Positions 17,600 through 26,334 of a stretch of 64,000 nucleotides of DNA are shown here, piece by piece; positions within the stretch are counted from its first letter, which is position 1, and each line of letters starts with the position of its first letter. The position numbers and the translations under genes were made by a program. Location of the stretch: positions 1 to 64,000 of the forward strand of contig NZ_AULF01000015.1 of the NCBI RefSeq assembly GCF_000425145.1, given 5' to 3'. The notes below the pieces were generated by a model. The model searched no databases, was not told the DNA's origin, and saw only the letters and a program-made list of their open reading frames with translations. This DNA comes from Pedobacter glucosidilyticus DSM 23534. GTDB taxonomy: Bacteria; Bacteroidota; Bacteroidia; Sphingobacteriales; Sphingobacteriaceae.

Positions 17600-18614
17600 A
17601 ATCTTACTGGTTTTTACTTTTTTGTTGCTCTCTTGTTCACAGGCCGAGTCTCAGAAGAAAAATGCCGTTTGGGTAAAAGATAAAATCAACGGGATAAGTT
17701 TTGTTGCACCGCCACGTGTGGTTGATGATGCCTGGTCTGTAGAAATTAAAAATATTCAAGCAGGTTGGGTGGCTATTATTCCTTATGCTTTTTCAAATGT
17801 AAACGAGCCTGCCGTTATTTATCATCCCGAAAGGCAGTACTGGGGAGAATCTTTAGAAGGTGTAAAAGCCACCATTAAACAGGCCCATGCTAACGGACTA
17901 AAAGTAATGGTAAAACCACAAGTTTGGCTGCAAAGAGGTGCCTGGATAGGTAGCTTTGATTTAGCCACCGAAGCCCAATGGCAGCAATGGGAGCAAGATT
18001 ATGAAAAGTATATCTTAACCTTTGCACAACTAGCCAAGCAAGAGCAAGCCGATATGATTTGTATTGGTACCGAGTATAGAAATGCAGCCATTAAACGCCC
18101 ACAATTTTGGTTAAGGCTTATCGCTGATATTAGAAAAGTATATTCAGGAAAATTAACCTATTGCGCCAATTGGGATGATTACCAGCAAATCACCTTTTGG
18201 CAAGATTTAGATTTTGTAGGTATTAGCGGCTATTTCCCAATCTCAGAAGCCAAAGAACCTAGCGTTAAAGAACTGGTGAAAGCCTGGAAACCCTACCAGC
18301 AACAGCTAGCGAAATTCAGTAAAGAAGTAGCTAAGCCCATTTTATTTACCGAGTACGGCTACCGTAGCATGGAGCAACCCGCTTGGAAATCTTGGGAGGC
18401 AGAATATCAAAAAAGAAACATAAACCAACAGGCACAAGCCAATGCTTATGAAGCCCTTTTCTTGAGTTTATGGAAAGAACCTTGGTTTGCCGGAGGCTTC
18501 GCATGGAAATGGTATTCCTCTTTCAGAAGAATGAACCCGATCCAAAACGACGATTGGACTCCACAAAATAAAAAAGCGCAAGCCGTTATAAAAGCTTACT
18601 ATGAAAAGTATTGA
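17580..18614 (+). CDS. GH113-like TIM-barrel glycoside hydrolase, lipoprotein
   Basis: The 344-aa product carries lipobox LLSC (Cys19) and then a single barrel domain. INGISFVAPPR begins the first strand, GLKVMVKPQVWLQRGAW forms an early strand, CIGTEYR supplies a candidate acid/base (Glu165) and LFTEYGYR a candidate nucleophile (Glu258). This pattern fits the GH113 (beta-mannanase-related, clan GH-A) group often annotated as TIM-barrel-like glycoside hydrolase. The substrate is unknown. It overlaps the upstream lipoprotein gene, so the two are one unit. Confidence 0.78.
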   Translation: MLIGNNKILLVFTFLLLSCSQAESQKKNAVWVKDKINGISFVAPPRVVDDAWSVEIKNIQAGWVAIIPYAFSNVNEPAVIYHPERQYWGESLEGVKATIKQAHANGLKVMVKPQVWLQRGAWIGSFDLATEAQWQQWEQDYEKYILTFAQLAKQEQADMICIGTEYRNAAIKRPQFWLRLIADIRKVYSGKLTYCANWDDYQQITFWQDLDFVGISGYFPISEAKEPSVKELVKAWKPYQQQLAKFSKEVAKPILFTEYGYRSMEQPAWKSWEAEYQKRNINQQAQANAYEALFLSLWKEPWFAGGFAWKWYSSFRRMNPIQNDDWTPQNKKAQAVIKAYYEKY

Positions 18615-18677
18615 TGGGATAAGATAGGGACCTTCTCCCAGACATATTCGAGCGTTGTTCGGGAAAACACCCCTATT

Positions 18678-18774
18678 TCTCGAAGAAGTCTCGAAGAGGT
18701 CTCGAACAAGTGTGCAAAAAGACTGGCAAAATCCGGCAAATGGGGGCATCTTGCGGCAAAACCCGGCAAAATGG
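18678..18774. repeat. Cluster of short tandem and spaced repeats
   Basis: Three 11-bp units in tandem (TCTCGAAGAAG, TCTCGAAGAGG, TCTCGAACAAG at 18678-18710) are followed by two copies of a 19-20-bp unit of the form GGCAAAAYCCGGCAAA (18725-18743 and 18755-18774), 30 bp apart. The 300-bp gap 18615-18912 otherwise holds no supportable gene. Confidence 0.7.
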
Positions 18775-18912
18775 CCTTATAATATTGACTTTTGTTTTAC
18801 AAACTGGCATCTTTTGTACAAACGAATACTGATAGCTTTAAAGAAGAAGTTGTTAAAAAGTGTTTTGATTTTTAATAACAGTAATACTCACCCTTCTAAC
18901 TTAACACTCAAG

Positions 18913-19803
18913 TTAAGATTCTCTCTGTTGAGTTTTATAGTTTACCGGAGAAATACCCATTAGTTTTTTAAACATTCTTGAAAAATAAAATGGGTCTTGA
19001 AAACCTAGTTCCATACTAATTTCTTTGATATTTCGATCTGTAAAACATAAGTACTGACAAGATTTTTTAACTTTTAACAAATTGAAATATTGGTTGGGTG
19101 AAGTTCCTGTTTTAGCTCTAAATAATCTTGAAAAATGAGAAATAGAAAGACGATGTTGTTGAGAAAACTCTTCAATATTAAATCTTTTATCTAGGTTCTT
19201 TTTCATGAATGCTATAGATTTAGATACAATATCTATTTGATTGATAGAGTTTTGAATGTTCTCTAAATAAATAAAAGAAGAAATATATGATAATACTTTT
19301 AACTGGCAGATTTCAATTTCTCTTTCATTTACACAACTTTCTATCATTCCATAAATTTGGTTAAAAAGCTCAATACGCTCTTCTCTATAAGGCAAATCCA
19401 TACTATTACTTTCTTGATATCTTTGATATAGGTGATTTGCATGTTCTCCATCAAAGTGAATCCAGTAAATAGACCAAGGCTCTTGAATGGAGCTGTAATA
19501 TTGAAATGCGGTATGTTTAGGGATAATAATAAAGGTATTTTGTTGTAGATTGATGTGGCGATTGGGTAATTCTACAACTCCAGAACCTTTAACACAATAT
19601 AATAAAGTGTAATGCTGGTCGCCAGTTCTACTTTGATAGTTGTGATGAGTAGCATTTGGATAATACCCTAAAGCTGTAACATACAAACCTTTAATTAAAA
19701 AATTATTGCTTACTATCCTTTTTGTATTGGATGGTAAAAAAAGCATTTTTTGTTCTGTAGCTTCTTCTTTAATGAAATTTTGAGTAATAGTTTTTTCCTC
19801 CAT
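18913..19803 (-). CDS. AraC-family transcriptional regulator
   Basis: The 296-aa protein has an N-terminal cupin effector domain (about 40-165, with LLYCVKGSGVVELPNR and QNTFIIIPKHTAFQYY). The C-terminal double helix-turn-helix (about 195-290) contains LSISHFSRLFRAKTGTSPNQYF and the family signature IKEISMELGFQDPFYFSRMFKKLMGISPVNYK. It probably senses a sugar from glycan breakdown and activates nearby genes. It lies next to the T9SS operon, and three promoters in the region carry AraC-type 21-bp-spaced direct repeats; assigning those sites to this protein is inference. Confidence 0.9.
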   Translation of the reverse strand: MEEKTITQNFIKEEATEQKMLFLPSNTKRIVSNNFLIKGLYVTALGYYPNATHHNYQSRTGDQHYTLLYCVKGSGVVELPNRHINLQQNTFIIIPKHTAFQYYSSIQEPWSIYWIHFDGEHANHLYQRYQESNSMDLPYREERIELFNQIYGMIESCVNEREIEICQLKVLSYISSFIYLENIQNSINQIDIVSKSIAFMKKNLDKRFNIEEFSQQHRLSISHFSRLFRAKTGTSPNQYFNLLKVKKSCQYLCFTDRNIKEISMELGFQDPFYFSRMFKKLMGISPVNYKTQQRES

Positions 19804-20161
19804 AAAATTTAATCTTTTTGATCTAAATCAAGATTTGAATAACTGCTACAAGTAATCTTGTGCTATAAGAATTTTTAGCTACAGGTGGATGATGTATAGC
19901 CATATCATCTGGGGAGGTAATCATAAAGTTTCTATAGATTTCTATGAAAACTTATAGATTGAAATGATACAGTTCGATGACATCATCATGATGTATTTTA
20001 ATTATCTTTTAAGAATAGCGCTAAAATTAAATAGCAGTTTGTAATAATCTAGTTTATATCAGTTTGCTATAAGAACAAATAAAGTTGGGTATACCCTAAT
20101 GAGAATTTTAAAAAAAGTGTAAAAGTTACATTTAAACTTTTTGAAACTCATTTTTTTAAAT
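19804..20161. other. Intergenic region upstream of the AraC gene
   Basis: No gene is seen in these 358 bp. The stretch holds a perfect interrupted palindrome ACATCAT-C-ATGATGT (19980-19994), a second small one ACAAG-taat-CTTGT (19848-19861), and on the minus strand the near-promoter TTTATTTG. It is the likely control region of the regulator gene. Confidence 0.4.
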
Positions 20162-20200
20162 GAAAAAGGGGTAAATGCTATTTGCATCTACCCCTTTTTC
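20162..20200 (-). terminator. Strong terminator of the T9SS protein operon
   Basis: A 12-bp perfect stem (20162-20173 with 20189-20200, arm GAAAAAGGGGTA) is extended by ATGC/GCAT (20175-20178 with 20184-20187). The A/T flanks allow termination in both directions. It follows the stop at 20225. Confidence 0.8.
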
Positions 20201-20224
20201 ATCATACTTTGAAATGAATCGAAT

Positions 20225-23200
20225 TTATTTTTTGATGATTTTTACTTGTCTAATATGATTACTATTTGAAATTGTTAATAAGTAAATACCTGGTTCAAAA
20301 CCATTACTCATATTTAAAGAATAGCCATTGTTTAAACTATCTGCACTTATGCTTTGGGCTAATAACTGTTTCCCTGTAATGGAGAAAATTCTTAAATTAA
20401 CCATTCCAGAATCAAATTCATTACTTTGTATAGATAAAACATCTTGTACAGGATTAGGATAAATTCTTAACTCAGGCTTTTGTAAAGTAAAAGTAGCATA
20501 CGTAATAGCCAGTTCTTTATAAGTTCCATCAACATCATACTGAACTAAACGGTAGTAATTAACACCATTTAATGGTTTTGAATCAAAAGCTATATAACTA
20601 GCAGCTTCATTTTTAGCAGCTATGGTTAATATATTATTGAAATCAATACCATTTTGGGAGCGTTGTACAACATAAACTTTATTGTTTGTTTCTGATAAAG
20701 TTTTCCAACCAAGTTTAATGCTGTTAGAAAGGCCCTCGGCAGTAAAACTTGCTAATGTTACTGGTAAAACATCTAGATTTTTATTTCCTAAAGCGAAGTA
20801 AATATTACTATTGCTTAAGGTCCAATCACTACTATTAGATGTGCTGATAACAGAGGATGCTGGAGCATTTACATTTAATCCCTGATAAGTACCATCTATA
20901 GTTGTAGCATTAGCAATAACATCAATATCATTGCCACCATCATCTGTACCATATAAAATGCTTACATTTTTGTAAGTTGCGTTTGGCCCGCTAGTAACTC
21001 TAGCCATCCATCTTCTTTTTGATGATAAACTGGTTACACCAGTTCCAACAGACCCTCCTTCTGCTGCAGTAATAGTTAGGCCTACAAAAGTTGCAGGAGC
21101 GCTTACCGCTTTCATATCTGTAAAAGTAATTCTTCTGTACTGTCCGCCAGAACCCACAGGAAAGTTTACAGCAGCAGTATTATCACTTCTAACCCTTAAG
21201 ATAAGGGTACCACCCTCTATAAAACTAGTAGCGCTACCTGCTGCGGGTAAATTATTACAAGTAAGGGTATTACTAGGGCCAAGTTTGATAATCCCACGGG
21301 TAAATACTAGGGGAATACTAGCAGAAGTTAAAATAATATCATCATTCAAGATTAACCCAGCACTATTATCAATAGTTAAAGTATTGATAGTTTTAGAAGT
21401 AATGTTATTAGTACTGATGAATGCTGATGGAATTTCTGCACCTGCAATAGCTTGTACATTTCCTCTGTAGGTAATGTTAATATTAGCAGCGCCACCACGT
21501 TCCACCTGATTGCCTAAAAGTTTAGCAGGAGCGGTAATTTCTACTGCAATGGTTGTGATACCACTAAACTGGTTAAGCGTAAGTGTACTTTGATTGTTTA
21601 ATTCGCCTGCTAATAATCTTAAAGCTCTAATAATACTAATAGGGGTGCTAAGTGTTGCACCTATAGGATTGTTTAAGGCCAAAGATTGTATATTTCCAAA
21701 ACTTCCACTACCACTTATTTCTTGTAAGCTTGTACCATTTAAGGTTAATGAGTTTCCTGAGCTTGGGTTTTTAGAAAAATCTATAGTACCATTATTAACT
21801 AAATTTCCACCTACAGATACGGGTTTTCCAATATTATTACTTAAGCCAAAGCTATTTAACCTACCTTGAGCTCCAACGGTTAAATTACCTTTTACTTTGA
21901 GTTCTTGTGCCAAATCTGAAAATTGCAGGGTACCTTCAATACTCAACTTTGCTACACTAACTCCTCCAATACTTTCAACATTTTGGGTTACGGTATGGCC
22001 ATTACTAATAGTCACTTCGTCGGTTTCTAAAGGGATATTTCCATTAGTCCAAGTATTAGCATCAAGCCAATTTCCGCTCGCAATAGATGTAATTTGTCTT
22101 GGTGGAGCGGGAATGCTTGAATTAACAGTTAGTAACAATTTAATTTCTCCGCTATTAAAATTAGCTGTTGCTGCTTGAGTAGCTGTAATTTCTGTGGTTC
22201 CAATACCTGTTATACTAACTTGATTACCGTTTATAATAGCAACATTGGTATTGCTGCTACTGTAGGTAAATGCTCCATCACTATTACTACTTGGGGCTGT
22301 AAGGTTAAATGCAGCATCATTATCTAATTTGGTGATATTTGGGAAGTTAGCTAAAATAGGATCTTGTTTAGTTGCTGGGCTTAGAATAATAGCATCAAAA
22401 CCCAAATCATATTCTGTTGCAGCACTATTTTTATCTGTAACATTAAATCTGAAATTATAAGTTGCTGGATTAGTACCAAAAGTGAAATTACCTAAATCAA
22501 CCAGCTCAAAAGAACCTGTTGGACTGTAACAATCAATTTCTGTATTTAAGGTTTGGCTACCAATACTTAATCTGAATTTACCATAAGTAGGTCCTTTTCT
22601 TACCATAGCTTTTACATTACATTCGCCAGTTTGGCTTACTCTTAAAGCATACTGTATCCAGTTATTGGTTGCATTTGCTTCTAGTTTAGAGAGGTAAGAT
22701 CCGCTGGCATCGCCTAATAGAACATCTCCCTCTGTAGCAGTAGAACTTTTAGAAGTAGCCTGTGCTTCCGCCTCATAAACATTTAGATACTCACCAATAG
22801 TTTTAGACATGATAGACTTATAATAAGTGTAAGTGCCAGAGTAGGAGCCATTGGCTCTTCTGATACCAACACCCATACCCTCGCTCTCAGTAGCATTTCT
22901 ATCTTCTGGTGTAATAGTAACACCTGTGCGTAATCCATTATCAAATATGGCCCAATGTACAATATATCTTACGCCAGCTTTTAAAGCCATCTCCGTGTTA
23001 CGTTGCATAATCTCTCTGGTAACACGATCACTTGCAGCATTTGTTCCATTAATATAGCCTACAACATTTAGATATTCGTAAGTGCCAGTTTCACCTAAAT
23101 AAAGGTTATTTCTCCCAAATAAAGTAGAAGTAGGGCATCTATCTTTAATGTATTTAATCAAATCATTAAAATCATCCACAGAAGATGGCGTATTCGATTT

Positions 23201-23995
23201 CCAATTGGAGAAAGAATATAAATCCATATTCAGATAAGGAACAACCCTATCTATCATGGTAGGCCAAGTATACGTTTGGCCTTTATTTACATGGTTAAAT
23301 TCTGCTGCACCTAAAACAGTAACACCTTGTTTATTGGCTGCATTTCTAGCATCAGTTATAGCTTTTTGTCTAATTTGAAGCCATTTTATAAAGCCGTTAA
23401 TTCTTGTGTTTTGCGTGGTTACAGATGGTAAGTTAGGCGATTCATTAACAAAGCCTAACATTCCATCACCTTCCCAATTAGAAAGGATAAAAGTTTTTCC
23501 TGTATTTTGATAAGTATTACACAGATAAGTAGTGAAATTGTAAATTTCATTATAAAGTTTTGATTCTTCCTCTGGACTAATACCATCCTGAAAATTTGTA
23601 ACATTACCATTGTTGGTAAGTTCAAATGTGGTTAATACATAAGTTTTAAATTGAGTTCTGTTGAAAGCATCTTGAAAGTAAGAAGTTTGCGCTAAATCTG
23701 TTAATGTAAAAGTATTGGTGTTTAGGTTTGGCCAGTTATTACCCCAATATCTGGGATAGTTTATCGCTGTAGAACGTCCCATAAAAAGTTTAATCACTTT
23801 GCTACCCATAGCTTCAATTTCATCCACTCCTTCTTTCATAAAATCTTTACTAGGGTCAAAACGGTATTTACCATTCATGTGTGTAATACCAATAATTTCT
23901 GATAAGCTAGTATTAGGTGGGTAGGGAGACTGTCCATAACTTTTTATGGATACAAAAAGAAGAGAAAATAGAATACTATAAATTATTGTTTTCAT
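20225..23995 (-). CDS. Multidomain T9SS-secreted protein with glycosidase-like TIM barrel
   Basis: About 1256 aa. A signal peptide is followed by a barrel domain (about 25-400) with candidate catalytic glutamates in SNWEGDG (Glu175) and LGETGTY (Glu302), spaced as in clan GH-A. A CBM6/35-like beta-sandwich follows (about 405-540, NNWIQYALRVSQTGECNVKA), then an Ig-like Big segment (about 550-635) and a G8-like stretch beginning SGNWLDANTWTNG (about 640). Next come beta-repeats, then a T9SS type A sorting domain (LRIYPNPVQDVLSIQS to the C-terminal KK). I know no exact GH family for the barrel. The ATG at 23995 gives a better signal peptide than 24016. A paralogue lies at 54612-56528. Confidence 0.75.
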   Translation of the reverse strand: MKTIIYSILFSLLFVSIKSYGQSPYPPNTSLSEIIGITHMNGKYRFDPSKDFMKEGVDEIEAMGSKVIKLFMGRSTAINYPRYWGNNWPNLNTNTFTLTDLAQTSYFQDAFNRTQFKTYVLTTFELTNNGNVTNFQDGISPEEESKLYNEIYNFTTYLCNTYQNTGKTFILSNWEGDGMLGFVNESPNLPSVTTQNTRINGFIKWLQIRQKAITDARNAANKQGVTVLGAAEFNHVNKGQTYTWPTMIDRVVPYLNMDLYSFSNWKSNTPSSVDDFNDLIKYIKDRCPTSTLFGRNNLYLGETGTYEYLNVVGYINGTNAASDRVTREIMQRNTEMALKAGVRYIVHWAIFDNGLRTGVTITPEDRNATESEGMGVGIRRANGSYSGTYTYYKSIMSKTIGEYLNVYEAEAQATSKSSTATEGDVLLGDASGSYLSKLEANATNNWIQYALRVSQTGECNVKAMVRKGPTYGKFRLSIGSQTLNTEIDCYSPTGSFELVDLGNFTFGTNPATYNFRFNVTDKNSAATEYDLGFDAIILSPATKQDPILANFPNITKLDNDAAFNLTAPSSNSDGAFTYSSSNTNVAIINGNQVSITGIGTTEITATQAATANFNSGEIKLLLTVNSSIPAPPRQITSIASGNWLDANTWTNGNIPLETDEVTISNGHTVTQNVESIGGVSVAKLSIEGTLQFSDLAQELKVKGNLTVGAQGRLNSFGLSNNIGKPVSVGGNLVNNGTIDFSKNPSSGNSLTLNGTSLQEISGSGSFGNIQSLALNNPIGATLSTPISIIRALRLLAGELNNQSTLTLNQFSGITTIAVEITAPAKLLGNQVERGGAANINITYRGNVQAIAGAEIPSAFISTNNITSKTINTLTIDNSAGLILNDDIILTSASIPLVFTRGIIKLGPSNTLTCNNLPAAGSATSFIEGGTLILRVRSDNTAAVNFPVGSGGQYRRITFTDMKAVSAPATFVGLTITAAEGGSVGTGVTSLSSKRRWMARVTSGPNATYKNVSILYGTDDGGNDIDVIANATTIDGTYQGLNVNAPASSVISTSNSSDWTLSNSNIYFALGNKNLDVLPVTLASFTAEGLSNSIKLGWKTLSETNNKVYVVQRSQNGIDFNNILTIAAKNEAASYIAFDSKPLNGVNYYRLVQYDVDGTYKELAITYATFTLQKPELRIYPNPVQDVLSIQSNEFDSGMVNLRIFSITGKQLLAQSISADSLNNGYSLNMSNGFEPGIYLLTISNSNHIRQVKIIKK

Positions 23996-24042
23996 ATAAT
24001 TATAATGTGATATCATATTATGAGCGGATAATGGTTTTCCTT

Positions 24043-26013
24043 CTAGTTTTTAATCACTTTAATTTTCTTAGAAATATCTTTAGCTTCCACGGTTAAAATG
24101 TAAATGCCTTTTTTGTATACATACCCCATATCTATGGCATAATCTGTTTTTAATTGCTCTTTAGCAAGCTGTTTAGACCACAAGCTCTTACCTGAGGTAT
24201 CAAAAAGGTTTACTTGAATAAAATCATCTTGAAGATTTGGTATGGATAAGTTAAGCGTTTGGATAACTGGATTAGGATAATAAGAAACACTTATATCATG
24301 TAAGTTTGCCTCAGCACTAGCGTATTTTAGAATACTAGATGTACCGTTTTGATCAAATTGAACTAAACGGTAATAATTTGTTCCTGAAATTGGACTTCTA
24401 TCATAATCTACATAATCGTATCCTGCATATTTTGCCTTTATTTCTAAAATATCCTGAAAACTAATACCATCTGTAGAACGCTGTACAGTAAATGTTTTAT
24501 TCGCAATTTCCGATGCGGTTTTCCATGTTAATTTTATTTCTTTATTATGCGTGGCTACAGCATTAAAATAAAGTAAATCAACAGGCAAAGTGCCCGCTGT
24601 GCCTAATGTGAAATAGTTATCAGTGGTACTTAAATTCCAATCGTTACTATTGGTAGCTGTAATGATATTACTAGTAATACTTGTATTGGCTAAAGCTTCA
24701 TAAGCACCTCCTAAAGTTGTAGAAGTGCCAATAGCGCTAACATTGCTACCTCCATCTGAATTACCAAAAGTAAAGTTTATACTTTTATAGATAGCATTGT
24801 AAACGGTGTTTGCTGGGCCGCTAGGTAATATTTTAACTAACCATCTTCTACTGCTAGTGATGCTACTTAAGCCAGACCCCGCTGTACCACCTGTAGGAGT
24901 TCCTAAGCTGATGCTTACAAAAGTTGCCGGGCTACCTACTGATTTCATATCGCCAAAAGTTACCTTTCTGTATTCGCCTCCAGAACCGATAGGGAAATTT
25001 ACCGGAGCAGTATTATCACTTCTAACTCTGATAGCTACAGTACCACCTTGTATAAAACTAGTTGTGCTACCTGCCGCAGGGAGATTATTACAAGTAAGGG
25101 TTACACCGTTTCCAAGACTGATGATACCATTTGTGAAAGTAAGTGGTGTACCATTAGAGGTAAGAATAACATCGTAATTTAATAGCAACCCAGCGCTGTT
25201 GTTGATGGTAATGCCGTTTGCTGTTCTTGAAGTTAAATCATTAGTAGTCAAATAGGAACTAGGTATTTCTGAACCTGCAACTGCCTGTACGGAGCCTCTG
25301 TAAATGATATTAATGGCAGCTGTGCTGTTATTACCACGAGTAACCTGATTTCCGGTAAATGCAGCCGGAGCAGTAATATCTATAGTAGCTGATGTTAAGC
25401 TTGCTAAAGAATGGTTTATAGTTACCGTACTTTGATTGTTTAAAGTGCCCGATGTAAGTATTAATGAACGAGCTATAACAATAGGAGTATTAATAACAAC
25501 ACCATTACTATTGTTAAGTTCAATAATTTGAAAATAAGATCCAAAACTACCAGTACCACTTATACTTTGTTGAGTTGTACCATTTAAAGTAAGAGAAGGT
25601 GTAGCCGTATTGGTGAAATTTTTAGTAAAATCTGCTGTACCATCATTGATGAAATTTCCTCCCAGATATAACCTTTTAGCCACATTATTAGTTACCCCAT
25701 AACTGTTATAAATACCAGTAGTACCTATGGTGAAATTACCTGTTACACGCATTTCCTGCGCATTGTCAGCAAAAATAATAGTACCATTAACAGTTAAACT
25801 TGCTATAGTTACACCACCTGTAGTACCATTATTTTGTGTTACGGTATGTCCTTGTGTAATGATAACATCATCGGCAGCGGTAGGTACTATGCCGTTTTCC
25901 CAAGTAGTAGTGGCTGTCCAGTTTCCGCTGGCAATAGAAACTCTTTGTGCAGCTTTTAAGCTGCTAGCAAGCAAAAGTATAGCTAGTAAAAAAGTTGAGT
26001 AAAGTTTTCTCAT
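24043..26013 (-). CDS. T9SS-secreted G8-like/beta-repeat protein
   Basis: The 656-aa product has a signal peptide and then a G8-like start (SGNWTATTTWENGIVP, about 29-44). Beta-rich repeats with LTCNNLPAAGS follow, then a fibronectin-like segment (LPVDLLYFNAVATHNKEIKLTW) and a T9SS type A sorting domain with YYPNPVIQTLNLSI. It is collinear over its whole length with the C-terminal half of the next gene product, which adds a barrel and CBM in front. It should be exported and attached at or released from the surface, perhaps as a glycan-binding protein. It is first in a two-gene operon (48 bp gap). Confidence 0.75.
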   Translation of the reverse strand: MRKLYSTFLLAILLLASSLKAAQRVSIASGNWTATTTWENGIVPTAADDVIITQGHTVTQNNGTTGGVTIASLTVNGTIIFADNAQEMRVTGNFTIGTTGIYNSYGVTNNVAKRLYLGGNFINDGTADFTKNFTNTATPSLTLNGTTQQSISGTGSFGSYFQIIELNNSNGVVINTPIVIARSLILTSGTLNNQSTVTINHSLASLTSATIDITAPAAFTGNQVTRGNNSTAAINIIYRGSVQAVAGSEIPSSYLTTNDLTSRTANGITINNSAGLLLNYDVILTSNGTPLTFTNGIISLGNGVTLTCNNLPAAGSTTSFIQGGTVAIRVRSDNTAPVNFPIGSGGEYRKVTFGDMKSVGSPATFVSISLGTPTGGTAGSGLSSITSSRRWLVKILPSGPANTVYNAIYKSINFTFGNSDGGSNVSAIGTSTTLGGAYEALANTSITSNIITATNSNDWNLSTTDNYFTLGTAGTLPVDLLYFNAVATHNKEIKLTWKTASEIANKTFTVQRSTDGISFQDILEIKAKYAGYDYVDYDRSPISGTNYYRLVQFDQNGTSSILKYASAEANLHDISVSYYPNPVIQTLNLSIPNLQDDFIQVNLFDTSGKSLWSKQLAKEQLKTDYAIDMGYVYKKGIYILTVEAKDISKKIKVIKN

Positions 26014-26067
26014 GTTTATTTTATTTATTGAATAATTGGTTACGACTATGGAAAATTTTGTCGACCT

Positions 26068-26124
26068 CTAAAATATTCACGAGAACGGTTTAAATAAATG
26101 GATTATAATAGCATAAGCATAGAT
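26068..26124 (-). promoter_or_regulatory. AraC-type operator and promoter of the T9SS protein operon
   Basis: On the minus strand ATCTAT (26124-26119) and ATCCAT (26103-26098) form a direct repeat with a 21-bp period. The -7-like TATTTTAG (26075-26068) begins exactly 49 nt after the first repeat begins. An A tract (26129-26124) precedes the site, as in the two sister sites. The ATG of the operon is 55 bp downstream. Confidence 0.65.
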
Positions 26125-26235
26125 TTTTTGGCTATATAACGTTTAAGATATTTTTTAATAGGTAAATACTATTATCTCAATCAAAACAGCTGGAAAAGAG
26201 AAAAATTTGTTTAGCATCTACTTTATGTAAAAGTT

Positions 26236-26297
26236 AAAAAGTCCATTTAAATGCAATTTCTGTCTATTGAAACTAGTATTTATTCATTTTAGATTTG
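26236..26297 (+). promoter_or_regulatory. AraC-type operator and promoter of the GH2 gene
   Basis: An A tract, then GTCCAT (26241-26246) and GTCTAT (26262-26267), give a direct repeat with a 21-bp period and TGCAATTTC between them. ATTG (26266-26269) can serve as -33, with TAGATTTG (26290-26297) as -7, 49 nt after the first repeat begins. The leader would be about 35 nt. Confidence 0.7.
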
Positions 26298-26334
26298 GAT
26301 GAACCACTGCTTATGAATTTTAAAAAAGTATAAA

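Noticed and set aside
18678-18774. Possible CRISPR array
   Set aside because: Repeat units are 11 and 19-20 bp, the 11-mers are in tandem without spacers, and no cas genes occur.
18655-18963. 102-codon plus-strand frame over the short repeat cluster
   Set aside because: It is formed by the repeats and runs into the AraC gene on the other strand; the translation is low-complexity and unlike a protein.
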